Shown: positions 36,515-47,789, counted from the first letter of the stretch. The stretch: 64,000 nt of DNA from Ursus arctos (GCF_023065955.2 NW_026622963.1:10051001-10115000), one strand, 5' to 3'. Notes: generated by a model not told the origin, from the letters alone. Numbers and translations: made by a program.

Positions 36515-36735
36515 TTCTTGCTGCTACTGAATTATTGCTCTGCCACATGCCCTTAGACAAGTTACTTCACTTTCTTTAGCCACTTTCCTCATCTATAAAA
36601 TGGGAATAATAATGGAACCTACCCAATAGGTTATTGGGCAGATTTCGTAAGATGTATGTAGTGCATGGAAAACATGGTCCTGGCAGGCACATGGTCAGGG
36701 CACATTGTCAGGGCTCAATAAATGGTGAGTAGAAA
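36515..36735 (+). mobile_element. MIR
   Basis: attgctctgccacatgccct, ctttcctcatctataaaatg, ggaataataatggaacctac and gggctcaataaatggtgagt. Confidence 0.8.
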
Positions 36736-36748
36736 AAGCATTTTCCTC

Positions 36749-36939
36749 GTGCGCCTGGGTGGTTCAGTCAGTTAAGTGTCTGCCTTCAGCTCAGGTCATG
36801 ATCCCAAGGTCCTGGGATGGAGCCCCACATCGGGCTCCCTGCTCGGCAGGGAGCCTGCTTCTCCCTCTCCCTCTGCTGCTCCCCCTGCTTGTGCTGTCTC
36901 TCTCAAATAAATAAATAAAATCTTTTTTTTTTTTTTTAA
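36749..36939 (+). mobile_element. SINEC
   Basis: gtgcgcctgggtggttcagt head; tail runs into 15 T, an unusual A-to-T switch. Confidence 0.88.
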
Positions 36940-37124
36940 GTATTTTGCTGTTGTAAAATTACAGTTCTTTTCCCAGGGCAGAGCGGCTTGTGATATGGGG
37001 GACAAGGCATAGAGGTGATGTGGATAAATACACCAGCTTGGTTGCCTGAGAATCAGGGAGAAGGGGTGGTAGAAGGAAGCAGCCTTCAAAAGTAATCCTG
37101 TGGGGCCACCGTTAGGAGGCTGGC

Positions 37125-37320
37125 TTTATTTATTTAAGATTTTATTTATTTATTTAGACTTTGTCAGAGAGAGAGAGCACAAGCAGGGGGAGTGACAGGA
37201 ACAGGGAGAAGCAGTCTTCCCGCTGAGCAAGGAGCCAGATGCCGGACTTGATCCAGGACCCTGGGATCATGACCTGAGCCAAAGGCAGATGCTTAGTTGA
37301 CTGAGCCACCCAGGCATCCC
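37125..37320 (-). mobile_element. SINEC
   Basis: Duplication cRttaggaggct. Confidence 0.9.
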
Positions 37321-37409
37321 CATTAGGAGGCTTTAGTGGTTATTTTTCACAGTGTAGTTACTTATTTCTAGTATGTGATTTCCTAATCAGAAAATCATTA
37401 AAGGATATA

Positions 37410-38250
37410 ATTTTTATTGAGATATGACTTATATACTATAAGATCCATCTTTTTGAACTGTACAGCTCGGTTGTAATATATTCGCTCTGATGTGTAATCA
37501 CTAATTCCAGAACATTTTCATCACCCCAAAAAGAATCTCTGTACCCAATGGCACCCACCAACCCTATCCTAAGCAACTAGTAATCTACCTTCTCTCTATG
37601 GATTTACTTATTCTGGACATGTTATATAAATAGACTCATACAATATGTATTTTTGTGTGTGTCTGGTATCTTTCACTTAGCATAATGTTTTCAAGGTTCA
37701 TCTATGTTGTAGCATGAATCAGTACCTCATTCTTTTTTATGCCAGAATTATACTCCATTATGTGGATATACCTTTGTTTACCCATTCATCAGTTCACGGA
37801 CATTTGAGTTGTTTCCATGTTTTGGCTGTTAGGAATAAGGCTGCTATGAACATTGTGTACATGTTTTCATATGGATGCATATTTTCAGTTCTTTTGGGTA
37901 TACCTGTAGGAGTATCGTATGGGCCAAATGGTAACTGTATTGAAGAGTTGACAAATTATTCCCAAGCAGCCTCTACCACTTTGCATTCCTTTTTTTTTTT
38001 TTTAAAAGATTTTATTTATTTATGTGACAGAGAGACAGCCAGCAAGAGAGGGAACACAGCAGGGGAGTGGGAGAGGAAGAAGCAGCCTCCCAGCCCAGGA
38101 GCCCGATGTGGGACTCGATCCCGCAAAGCCGGGATCACGCCCTGAGCCGAAGGCAGACGCTTAACGACTGCGCTACCCAGGCGCCCCTACCACTTTGCAT
38201 TCCTGCCAGCAATGTACGCAGGTTGCAATTTTTCCAAATCCTTATACTTT
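37410..38250 (-). mobile_element. Old L1 (L1M-type) antisense fragment
   Basis: Begins attgagatatgacttatata, then atggatttacttattctgg, cacttagcataatgttttca and tccattatgtggatatacc, all standard antisense L1 3' text. Interrupted by a SINE at 37991-38187. Confidence 0.8.
37991..38187 (-). mobile_element. SINEC inside L1
   Basis: Perfect 17-bp duplication taccactttgcattcct of L1 sequence. Confidence 0.93.
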
Positions 38251-38620
38251 TTTTTTTTTTTAAACAAAGAAAGCGAAGTCTCTGTAGCTGATTGAGCTGG
38301 ATCCCACATGCTGTTTCCTTTCTGGAAACAGGGCCCAGGGCAGGGAAGCTCTGTGCTGTATTAGCTGCCGGTCTCCCTCTGCCTCCCGGCTCTGGGCGCT
38401 CACTCTCTTTCCCAGAACCACCTCTAGGGGGCAGCTCACAACAGTTCTTTAACAGTTGTTTTCTCTCCAGAAAAGGGTTCCAACTGGCTGGCTGAACGTG
38501 AAGGGAAAGAGAAGGGGATTTAATTTTATGTCTCTCCTACCAGTTTGAGTGCTGTTCTCTGTATTTTAGCTCAGGGAATAGTCAACCCTGATTAACTATA
38601 AAAAAATCATATGAGGATCT

Positions 38621-38803
38621 AGGGGCACCTGAATGGCTCAGTTACAGCATCTGTCTTTGGCTCAGGTCATGATCCTGGGGTCCTAGGATCCAGCCCAGTG
38701 TCGGGCTCCCTGCTCAGCAGGGAGTCTGCTTCTCCCTCTGCCCCTCCCCCAGCTCATCCTCTCTCTCTCTCAAATAAATAAATAAAATCTTTAAACAAAC
38801 AAA
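38621..38803 (+). mobile_element. SINEC
   Basis: Flanks aaaaaatcatatgaggatct and aaaaaatcatggggatct. Confidence 0.9.
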
Positions 38804-38879
38804 AAAAATCATGGGGATCTTATTTTTTTTTTTTAATTTTTTCCCAACCATGGCTGGGAAGCAAGATATTATATCCTTT

Positions 38880-38965
38880 ATCCCACAGTAATCTGGCCCA
38901 TTTTGCAGATGAGAAAGCTGAGGCTCAGAGAAGAATGAACTTGCCCCAAATCACAGCTTTTCCCC
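38880..38965 (-). mobile_element. MIR/L2-like antisense fragment
   Basis: cattttgcagatgagaaagc, tgaggctcagagaagaatga. Confidence 0.5.
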
Positions 38966-39134
38966 AAAGCCTGTATGTTCAATATGACATCAGGCATTAC
39001 ATTTGATAGCACAGGCCTGCAGAGCGGAGAGCCTCTTTCATGTAGAACTGGAAATCTGATAACAAGGACCTTGGCAAACACCCTACATTCCTCTTCTCTA
39101 TTTCCACTGAATGTGGTGAGAATATGTATTGTAT

Positions 39135-39595
39135 TTAATTCCTAAGACTGTTATAACAAAATGCCACAGGCTGGGTGACTTAAAACAACAGAAATTTATT
39201 TTCTCACAGGTCTGGAAGTTCGAAATCTAAAATCAGGATGTCGGCAGGACCATGCTATCTCTGAAGGATCTCGGGAAGAATCTGTTTCATGCATATTTCT
39301 TAGCTTCTGTTTGCTGGCAATCCTTGGCACTCCTTGGTTCGCAGCTGCGTTAACTCCAATCTCTGTCTCCATCTTCTTGGGTTGTTCTTCTCTCTGCATG
39401 TCTGACTCTTCTCCTCTTTTTATAAGGACACCAGTCACACTAGGTTACGGACCCACCCTACTTCAGTATGACCTCTTCTTACATATTAATTACATCTGCA
39501 AAGACCCTGTTTCAAAATAAGGTCACATTCACAGGCACCAGAGTTAGGGCTTCAACGTTATCTTTTGGGGGGACACACTTCAACCCACATCTATG
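39135..39595 (-). mobile_element. MLT1-like MaLR LTR, antisense
   Basis: Starts taagactgttataacaaaat, ggtgacttaaaacaacagaa; later tttataaggacaccagtcac, aataaggtcacattcacagg and gggcttcaacg. All antisense MLT1 text, near full length. Confidence 0.8.
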
Positions 39596-40599
39596 ATAAT
39601 CAGCAGGTGTCACACAAAACCAGAATCCTCATGCGGGACATACAAGTCCGTATCACTATGGTGATGCTTCGTTTCTAAAAGCAGGTAGAACCTAAGGGCC
39701 CAGATGGGAAGAGAAGCTTGGTGGGCACAGGGGAAGGTGGCCACCGTCCCTGACAGTTAAGGACTTTGATGTGGCATCAGAATAGTTCATAAATCTGGCT
39801 CAACCAGACTTTATTCATTCAGTCAACAGCTCTGTGGGATTCCTATGTTTCAAGAGCTGGGTGGGGAGCAAGGCAGGCAGGATCCAATCATGGCTTCTGG
39901 TTTTTGGGATGACTGACAACCAGAGGATCACACTAATGAGGGCACAATTACAAACGTAGATTTGTGCTCTAAGAAGAAACGTGGTGTCACCAGGGAGACC
40001 CTCCTGTGGTTGTATTTTCTCTGTTCTTTCTTCCATTCCTCCCTTCCCCTCCCTCCCTCCCTTGCTTTTATCAATTGCCCTCCTCTTGGGAGACCTAGAG
40101 GTATTGCAACATCTCAGTGAAATAGAGGGGACTAGAGCATCCCTAGCAATGTGTGCACAGCAACAGCCCAAAGTGCAGGATTAATGGGGTAGAGGTTGGG
40201 AGATGGAGGGGTGGAGAGGTTCCTGTTAAGGGATAAGGGTGGGAGACAGTCTTACCCAGGTTTTTCCCCTACTGTGCAGTGAACATGCCCTGGCCAATTC
40301 ATGGCCAATGAACAACAGCTCCTAAAGCTTTTACCAATTTGAGGCTGTGGACCTCCTCCCCTCTAAAGGCTTTACTGTTTGGCCCTTACATAGCATGTCC
40401 CCTGGGATGCCAAGAAGGCAGGCCAAGCCCTGGCCAGGTAGGGTTAATGCCACAAGAAGAAGCCCCACTCTGATCTGGCTATAATGGCAGTGAAATCCTA
40501 CCTAGCCTGGGTAGCTCTCAAATCTGTCTCCATCTCCCTCCCTAGTACCACGCTCCCATAGTCCCATGGATGAAGGATAGTTGGAAGGCAGGCAGGCAG
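39596..40599. other. Intergenic
   Basis: No confident feature. A (CCCT)-like tract lies at about 40035-40065. The ERV-like LTR may begin anywhere within the right half. Confidence 0.4.
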
Positions 40600-40965
40600 G
40601 GACAAGGGGCCCCCACCCTAAGAGGAAACCACCCTTGAAAAGATCTTACACCACCCTGGAAGGAGCCCTCCACCCTTTCCCATGTGATAGGTAGATGACA
40701 AAAACCTGATTGGATGACAGGTGCAGGGAGGGTTAATCATATGAAAACAGCCTGCTAACGAGCCCACGAAAACCCCTAGACTTAGAAACTCTGGTGGCAA
40801 CACTCTCGGGTCCCCTTCCTCCTTGGGAGCTTTGTACTCTCTCTCAATAAACCTGCTGTGCTGCCCACCACTCTGCCCGATCTACCTCTTCATTCTTTCA
40901 AGCGATGTGACCAAGAACCATGGGCGCTGAAGGGAAAGAAATCCTGTAACCCCGTCTCTTACCTT
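40600..40965 (+). mobile_element. Endogenous retrovirus-like solo LTR fragment (R/U5 region)
   Basis: gtgataggtagatgacaaaa ... cagcctgctaacgagcccac ... then ctctctctcaataaacctgc with AATAAA at 40846-40851, followed by a pyrimidine-rich U5-like stretch. This looks like the polyadenylation region of a class I ERV LTR. No gag, pol or env was recognised next to it. Family and exact ends are unknown. Confidence 0.45.
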
Positions 40966-40969
40966 CTTG

Positions 40970-41480
40970 TGTCCTCAGGGATGCAGTCAGTCCCCTTCCA
41001 ATCCACCGCCCACCTACACAGGTATCAGAGGGATCCTTCCCAAATGCCAATCAGACTGGGGCACTCCCTGGCTCCCACTGGCCTCCCACTTACTTTGGGG
41101 AGCCTCCCAGTGACCTGGCTCCGACCTGGTACCCCAGCCCCGCCTGCCTGTTGCCAGGTACCCTTCAGATACTTGTAGCTGCTGCAACACCAGACATAGC
41201 ATCACCTCTCTGTGCTCTGCCTGGAACTGCCTGTCCAGTCCTGTTCTGCTGGCTACCTCCTTCTGATCCACCTCCATCAGCAACCCCGGGTGCATTAAGC
41301 GCCCCTTCTCAGAGCTCCTACCTTCTCCCACTATCACTGCATTGTGTTGTAACTTACTTTCTTTCCACTAACTGGGACATCCTTGAACGGGAACAACGTG
41401 ATTATACTGTGATCCCCTGCCCTGCCCCACCCTTGCCGCCCAGCCCCACCGTGTGCCTAGACTAGGATCCGGCACAACAA
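40970..41480 (+). mobile_element. LINE-2 fragment
   Basis: Text such as ccaatcagactggggcactc, ccctggctcccactggcctc, tgtgctctgcctggaactgc and ctgggacatccttgaacggg follows the L2 3' ORF/UTR pattern. GC-rich and decayed. Confidence 0.6.
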
Positions 41481-43454
41481 CGAAGTCCCTTAAGGCCCTG
41501 CTGGAGATCCACTGCCCAACCGACCATGAGCTCCGGCCTTGGATTATATATACATTTACATTCCCAAATGGATTTTGGCACCTGACAATTTCACGGGTGT
41601 GAGCCTTCACTGCCACCCCTAGCCTGAAAGTGCCCTAAGACAGGGCCCAGAAAGCTCCTCCTGGATAGAGGTCACTATTGGAAAGATGGGGTCTCACAGA
41701 GCAACTTCCATTCCCTCCCATTCTGCCCGTAGTCAGTAAGTCATCTCTTAGGTGCTCCTATAGCCAACTCCCCCTTATTGCAGCACTTCTCAGGCTCCCA
41801 CCTCAGTCTTGGGGTTAGGGGTGTATAGGGATATCGGTCACCTTCCTTTGGAGCCTGTTTCTGGGTCAGCAGAGCCAGAGGATCAGTAAGGCAGGGGTAG
41901 GGTGCTCATGGGTGCTGGGCTCCACTGGCACCACCAGCACCCATCAAAAGCCTGGGAACTGAACCTGCTGGGGGGGCACGAGGGTGCAGAAAGTAAAGTG
42001 TTTCATTACCTGCCTTCTGGCATGGGAGGCGGAAACTCAGCCCACCATTAAGGCAGGTTAATGCTCTGAAGATGGGGAAACAAGCTCCTCTCCTCCCCAT
42101 ACCGCAGGATGAATTTCTAGGCAGGAAAAGGGACTTAATCTGATCCCCACCATCAAGAAAAGAAAGCCTCTGCAGCCCCCCCTCCCTGACAAGCCTCTGC
42201 TTGCACTGTCCTGGTGACTGGGCAATCAGGACTTGAGATCCTTGTTTTGGAAAGTTGGCCCTTTTCCAGAACCAAGACCAGTCTTCTATAAGCATCTACC
42301 ATGCAGGACCTCTTCCGAGTTTTATCATTACTGCAGATGCACAAGCCCAGGACCAGCCCAGGGCACCTTAGCTGTCAGGATAGTACATTTTTTCCAACCT
42401 TCTTGGATCACCCCTGTGAGTCGGACAAGCACACATAAACCCCTTGGCCCTTCGCAGGGACTCATCAAGAACAAGAAATTGGGGAGGGCAAACAGTGTCT
42501 GGATGACAGGGCTCACTGGGCCAAAGCTCCCCTATGGGTAGAGAACTCCCTAAAGAGCCCCTCCTGTCTGTCAGCTGCCGAAACTCACCTCTTGTCGCTG
42601 GAAGGATTTATTTCAGGGTTCTGCCAGCAAAGTGACTTACATTCTTCCCCATCTCCTTTCCAGAGGTGCTGTTGAGTTGCACGTGGTAGGGTGTGTTTCT
42701 AAGATCCTGGGGCTAGGTGCCCCCCCCCCCCCTTTACCCGCTAGAGTCCTTCCAGCACACAGCACTCCTCTCCCCACCCCCAGCCCCAGCTGACTTGGAG
42801 CTGGACAGAGAGGCTTATGAGGCTGTTATCTCTCAACAGACAGCTGTGCAGGGCTGGAGGCAGCAGCTTATCAGGGAGCCTGCAGTGATTCACAGCCCAA
42901 GTTCCAGCTTCTCTGCTGAATAGTAATTTCCAGCAGTGGATTTGTGCTCAGTCTCTCTCCTCCCCCTCTCCCAAGGGTGTGCTGTCCTTTCTGAGAGAGC
43001 GAGCAGTGAAGGGGAGATCCTATGGATGGTGATGAGGGGTTTTGTGCCAGCTTTCTGGATGCGGCTGTCAATTGGCAGGAGGCTGCAGGTTTAGGGAGCC
43101 CAGCGGGGTGTGTCTCCCTTGGCAGTGACCCCTAGGAGAGTTCATTGGCGCTTGTCTTCTTTCCTTTCCAGAAAAGCAATGTGCTCCTCCCTTTCCCTCA
43201 GTAGTAATGCACCAGGGGACAAAGGCCCCCTTCCGGCCACAAGACCCTGAGGCTAGAGCCAGACAGGGAAGGCTAGGAGAGGGAGAAGCCAGCGACTGGG
43301 CAATGTGCCTCTGGTTCCATTCTGAAGCTGTCCAGTCTCTGTGCTTGACCCTGAAGACTCAAAGGCCAAGGACTCCAGGCTGGAGAGGACTGAGTCACAA
43401 GGGGGCAGGCCAAAGCAGTTTCCACATAGGTTAAGTGCTAAGGAAGAAACCTGG
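41481..43454. other. Intergenic between L2 and RPP25
   Basis: GC-moderate, SINE-free, with a 14-C run at 42719-42732. ORF-like stretches show no family resemblance. Confidence 0.45.
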
Positions 43455-44143
43455 GGGCACAGTCATTTTTGTGTTTGTTTTATTGGAAGCAGGACTCCAG
43501 CTCTGAGACTTGGGAGAAGGCAAAGAGAGTTCTGTCCGGGGTCTCTCCTTCTGGGCCAGGGGGGAAGGTGAATTGTTAAAAAAGCTAGAGCCCATGTTGG
43601 TGCCCCTGCACCTCGATCTCAGGATGCTCCTTAACATCGGGGTAAGGAAAACTAGAAAGGAAGCGGTCTCCCAGGGTGAGGGGCAGAACAGAACCCGGCC
43701 CCCCAACTCAGACTCCCTTGCCTTCAAGCAGTCCGTTTCTCACCCCTTGCCCTCATCCGCCAATGGTGAAGGTGATTCCAAGAGCTCTCCTCCGGTTAAG
43801 TACTCAGGTGGACACGGGATGCCTTTAACCCTTGGGGGTCCTGAGCAAGGCTCAAGAATCCCACTGCCCACCACTCCCTCCCTGAAGAAGATTCCAGTAT
43901 GGCTCAAAAAAGCTGAAGGTGGAGTTCTGCGTCTTCAGGCAACACAAGTGGTGGAACGAAGCTTCCCTGGGGTCCAACGAAGCTTCCCTGTGGTCCCTCT
44001 CTTGTTGCCTTGGGGTCCATGCTGACCGTCTGAGGAGCTATGTCCAGAGCACCGAGGCATGAAAGGCTGGAGATGCGTCTTGTCAAGGTTGAGGCGCTGG
44101 GGGTGAGATCCAGCGCGTCTAGGTGGCCCAGATCCACGAGCTC
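43455..44143 (-). other. RPP25: RPP25 3'UTR (probable)
   Basis: From the TGA stop (44146-44144) to a minus-strand AATAAA at 43484-43479, with cleavage expected near 43460. It includes a 21-bp head-to-tail duplication at 43955-43996. The extent is inferred from the signal only. Confidence 0.6.
43955..43996. repeat. 21-bp tandem duplication in RPP25 3'UTR
   Basis: Two adjacent 21-bp units (43955-43975 and 43976-43996), starting aacgaagcttccctg, differ at a single base. Confidence 0.9.
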
Positions 44144-44743
44144 TCAGGCCGTCCGGTCCTCTTCCGCAGCGCTTGGCTCAGGCTGTAACCGCTTCGCAGA
44201 GCCTTCTCCAGCCGCGGGTTCCCCTAGGCTCCTCTTGGACGTCGGTGCAGTTGGCTGGGACGAGGGTCCGGGATGGGAGTTCGGGGGCTGGTACCCGGGT
44301 TGGCAGGGATCCAATGCATCCTTGGAAAGTAGAATCGCGAGGCTGGGCACGTTCTTAAGTACACTGAGACTGGCGGCCGGCTCGCCAGGCTTCCGACCCG
44401 GTGTGGGCCCCGGCGGGAGGCTCTGCCACACCTCGCGCACGCTCCGGTAGCGCAGCCGCGTGACCTGATGCAGGCCCGCCAGGCGGCGCTTGAGGATCTC
44501 CACGCACGTGACGGTCTTGGTGGTGGCCCGACCGCAGCCGCTGAAAACGATGGCGCGCGTGGCTGGCTGCGCCATGCTGGCGGTGGCGAAAGCCAGCAGG
44601 TTCCGGATCTTGCTGCCCTCTTTGACCCGCATGTGCACAGCGCCCGGCGCCAGGTCCGCGAAGGGGCTGGAGCCCGGGCCGCCCCCCTCGGCCCCACCCC
44701 CCACCGGCGCCTCCTCGGAGCGCACCTTACGGAAGTTCTCCAT
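44144..44743 (-). CDS. RPP25: RPP25, ribonuclease P/MRP subunit p25
   Basis: Uninterrupted single-exon CDS of 199 aa, the same length as human RPP25. The protein is an Alba-family subunit that pairs with RPP20 (POP7) and binds the P3 arm of the RNase P and RNase MRP RNAs, acting in tRNA 5' processing and rRNA processing in the nucleus/nucleolus. Landmarks are the N-terminus MENFRKVRSEE, then the Alba core from PFADLAPGAVHMRVKEGSKI (about 27-46) through AIVFSGCGRATTKTVTCVEI (about 64-83) and RRLAGLHQVTRLRYRSVREV (about 86-105), and a Pro/Ser-rich low-complexity tail ending EEDRTA. I chose MENF as the start by homology. An in-frame upstream ATG at 44785 would add 14 basic residues (MAKPASPRSGQRRR). 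Both ATGs have C at -3 and G at +4, so leaky use of both is possible. Confidence 0.96.
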   Translation of the reverse strand: MENFRKVRSEEAPVGGGAEGGGPGSSPFADLAPGAVHMRVKEGSKIRNLLAFATASMAQPATRAIVFSGCGRATTKTVTCVEILKRRLAGLHQVTRLRYRSVREVWQSLPPGPTPGRKPGEPAASLSVLKNVPSLAILLSKDALDPCQPGYQPPNSHPGPSSQPTAPTSKRSLGEPAAGEGSAKRLQPEPSAAEEDRTA

Positions 44744-44789
44744 GCGCCGTCGTTGCCCGGACCGCGGGGACGCCGGCTTCGCCATGGGG

Positions 44790-45700
44790 CCGCCTCAGCC
44801 CTGCGGCTGCATGGCCGCCGGTCGCGCCTGGCCAGGGCCGGCAGGGGTAAGGGTGCGGGAGCGGCGTGGACGCTGGCGGGCGGGCTGGGACGGCGCGATC
44901 CTCGTCTCCGACTTCACTCCAGTGGGCGCTGCTCTGCTCCGCGCTCTCGGCGCCCGGTGCTCCGCGCCTTTAGCGGAGGCCCCGCCTGGGAGCATGGGAG
45001 CCCCCGCCCCTACTGCCAGGCTCCGCCCCTAACTCGGCTTGGCCCGCCCCCGTCCTAGCCTCTGTCGCTTCCCGGAACCAGTCCCGAGTCTAGCCACCCG
45101 GGCAAGGGAGCGGTGCGCACGGTGAGGTGTAATAGCAGCGTCAGGGGGTGACCTGCCGGGCGAAGTCCCCCTTTAATCGCCATCTGCCCTCCCTGAGCCA
45201 ACCCTCATAAACGGGCGACCAAAAAAACCACAAAAAAACAAAAACCTGTGTTTGCGATGCAAAAGCCGCTCAAACCGGGTCCCCGAGCCCTTGCGCGTTC
45301 CAACGGAAGGCCCCCCTTGTCCCCTCTCAAGGAGGGTTTTCCGAGAGGCCTGCTGGAGCCTCTTTCCCCCACTCCTCAGGGGAGCCCTCCCACTCCGTCC
45401 CTCCCGCTCCCGAGCCGCTCTTCTCGCCTCAAGGACAGCATGTGCACGGTCAGCAGAGTGCGGAGGCGCGGGCTGCAGCTGCGCTCCGCGCTGCCCTCGG
45501 ACGACTACGTCGCGGCGTGGTCCTCGCCGGGCGGCGGGAGACTGAGGTCTCAGCTCGCCGCACCTGACAGGAGCTGGAGGCTCCCGGACCCCCGTACGCT
45601 CCTGGACCGAGGGGTGAGGTTCTGGGCCAGGCTGTCCCTGAGGCGAATGGGAAGAGAACAAGGAGAGCCCTTCTTAAGGGAAGTTAAGCTCCCTCCACCC
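44790..45700 (+). other. SCAMP5: Expected position of SCAMP5 non-coding first exon
   Basis: Called only from synteny (SCAMP5 is the plus-strand neighbour of RPP25 in human and may overlap its 5' end). Plus-strand donor candidates are GTAAGG at 44847 and a GTGAGG near 45613. I looked for the SCAMP5 N-terminal coding sequence (starting MAEKV) and did not find it in the window, so coding exons must lie to the right. Confidence 0.25.
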
Positions 45701-46989
45701 ATGGAGCGTCCACTATGAGACCTGCATGCTTTAGGGTGAGCCAGGCACTGTTCCCTGGTAGCGTGGATCCCCCCCCCTTCTTCCCAGGTGGAACTCGTTG
45801 TCAGTCAATCTTGGCCCCCTGAGACCCAGTGGGGTCCTTTTTTAAAAAGGAGGCTGGATGAAGGCAGGTCTTGAGGGGGGAAGGGAGGAAGGTGGTAAGT
45901 TGAAGCCTCGGGGGCATTATGAAGCTACCGGGAACGCCACCAGACTGGGAGAGTGGCCCCAACACCCTGCCAGGAGAGGTGGACGGTGAGGGTGAGGCTG
46001 GGGTTGAAGGGCTGATGATGGGAGGGAAGTTAGAAGGACCCTCCCCAGAACTGCCCCAGGACTTCGCCCTTCACCCTTCACCCTTCCACGCCCCTCGCGC
46101 AAGAGCAGAGTCAGACAGAGGGAGAGGTGCAGACCTGATCCGGGTCGGGGTGCCTAGCACCGGGCGTGGCGGGGAGGCGCAGGGAGAGCTGCAGCGCGCG
46201 GGAAACCTGAAAGTGCGGGCGGCCTGACTGCCTGTGGGGAGCTGGGTCCCAGTCCTGCGACGGGGCTGCCGGGGTGCCCCTCTTCTCACAGCTGTTGTCG
46301 CCTCCTCGGCATCTTGTTTGTCCTAGCTCTCGGCCCCTGCTGTTCAAAACCCGGGCTGACCCCATTACCGCCCTTTGGGGAACGGCTGGAGCTGGTGGAC
46401 TTTGCGCCCCAACGTCTGAATGACCGACTCCGTCCGGGATCTCCTGCCCGCACCCTAGGCTCAGGGGCCCTCGGGGTCGTGTTCCGCTTGGAGCCGGGAC
46501 TTCGGCTCTGCCCCAGCTCCCGCGGGCCCACGAGGAACAGCCACAGTAGCGGAGGCACAGCAGCCTTGAGAGAACACAAAGACTGCAGCGCGTGGCGGGG
46601 CGCAGGGAACCTCACATTCCGTAAGACCGAGGTAGTGGTGGGACTTAAAGGGCAGCAGTTTCGGCTAGGCCTGGGATAAAGTCCTGGAGCGGGTGGAATC
46701 GACGTTAGAACGGGGTGGTTAGGGAAGAAGCGAGCTGTCCATCCGCAGGAGTATGCAAGCCTAGGCCGAACTTTTCACTTGGAGGGGATATAGGCCGGGT
46801 CTGCAATTTGGTGGAAGGGCCCTGGGAGCTCCGGGTTTGCGTCGGGTTAGCACGCTGCTGTACTGCGGCCGCCTGGGTTGGCCCTCGAAGGCTCCCCCTT
46901 CCCCCTTCTCCTACCTCCAGGTGTAGAATACTCGGATTCACTTCGCTCCCCAGGGAAGGGAAAGGGCGGAAAATGCCCGCATTCCCTCC

Positions 46990-47110
46990 GGGTCTCCTCC
47001 CCTTCCCCGCTCCCTCTGCAGCACTTAAAATGTAAATGTACATCGTGATTAGCCGCTGGGTCGCTAATTACCGCTGAAGCCATTCATTACCCTGTCAGCG
47101 CGCGTCCTAG
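46990..47110. promoter_or_regulatory. Candidate conserved non-coding element with homeodomain-type sites
   Basis: AT-containing island inside GC-rich DNA with closely packed TAAT/ATTA cores: GTGATTAGCC, GCTAATTACC, CATTCATTACC. It reads like a transcription-factor cluster; conservation is not tested. Confidence 0.3.
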
Positions 47111-47789
47111 CCTGCTGGCTGTGCGCTCCAGCTGGGCGATGGGATAGAGGGGGGTGGGAGGGTTCGAGGAGTGGGGGAACTGTGAGTAAGGGTGAGGAGA
47201 TTGCCGGGAGGAAGCGGGGGCTGCAGAGGGGCCAGTGGGGTGAAAAAAACGGGTGGGCGGTGCTGTACCGAGGCGAGGCAGGAAGAGGGGAGAAATGCGC
47301 AGGCTGCTAGGATTGGGGACAGAGGAGAGGTAGCAAGGGTACGCGCGGGGGTGGGGGGAGGGGAGGGCCGAGGTGAGAGCAAACGGGGACAGGGAGCGGG
47401 AGGAAGGGAGAATGCGCAGGGAGGCTGCGAGGAGCCCCGGAGAAGGGGCGAACGCGGTTGGGAGGGGAGTAGAGGGTTCAACTCTGGGAAGGTGGGCAAG
47501 TAAATTCGCGTATGGATGGCGCAGACCCCGCGACGGTTAGAAACGAGGAAAGACATTCAAAGCTTTCTGTTAAAAGAGCTGGGTAGGGCCACAAGTTTTT
47601 TGTTTTGTTTTGTTTTGTTTGTTTTGTTTTTAAGGCGCGCGGGTGGGGGGAGGATCTATTTCCATATGTGTGCGTTTGTAGATGTGAATGTATTTTTTAA
47701 ATATCTTTAAGAAAAGAGCATACTGCATCTGTTACCTCTGAGGCAGCATCCAGTTTCTGTGAGCCTCTTTAAGAAAAGAACTACTGAAT

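Larger units (their letters stand above)
44000..47600. promoter_or_regulatory. Broad CpG-rich region, RPP25 promoter and likely divergent SCAMP5 promoter
   Basis: About 3.5 kb of high GC and frequent CpG, continuing well upstream of RPP25. RPP25 transcription would start leftward near 44.8-45.1 kb. From human gene order a rightward SCAMP5 5' non-coding exon is expected here, and a plus-strand donor-like GTAAGG occurs at 44847. G-rich runs at 47145-47180 and 47350-47405 could form quadruplexes. No TATA box stands out. Interspersed repeats are nearly absent. Confidence 0.6.

Noticed and set aside
44468..45058. Long plus-strand frames antisense to RPP25
   Set aside because: Mirror of the GC-rich RPP25 coding sequence; the RPP25 frame alone matches a known family.
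47107..47556. 149-aa minus-strand Pro/Ser-rich frame
   Set aside because: Complement of a G-rich purine tract; no domain.
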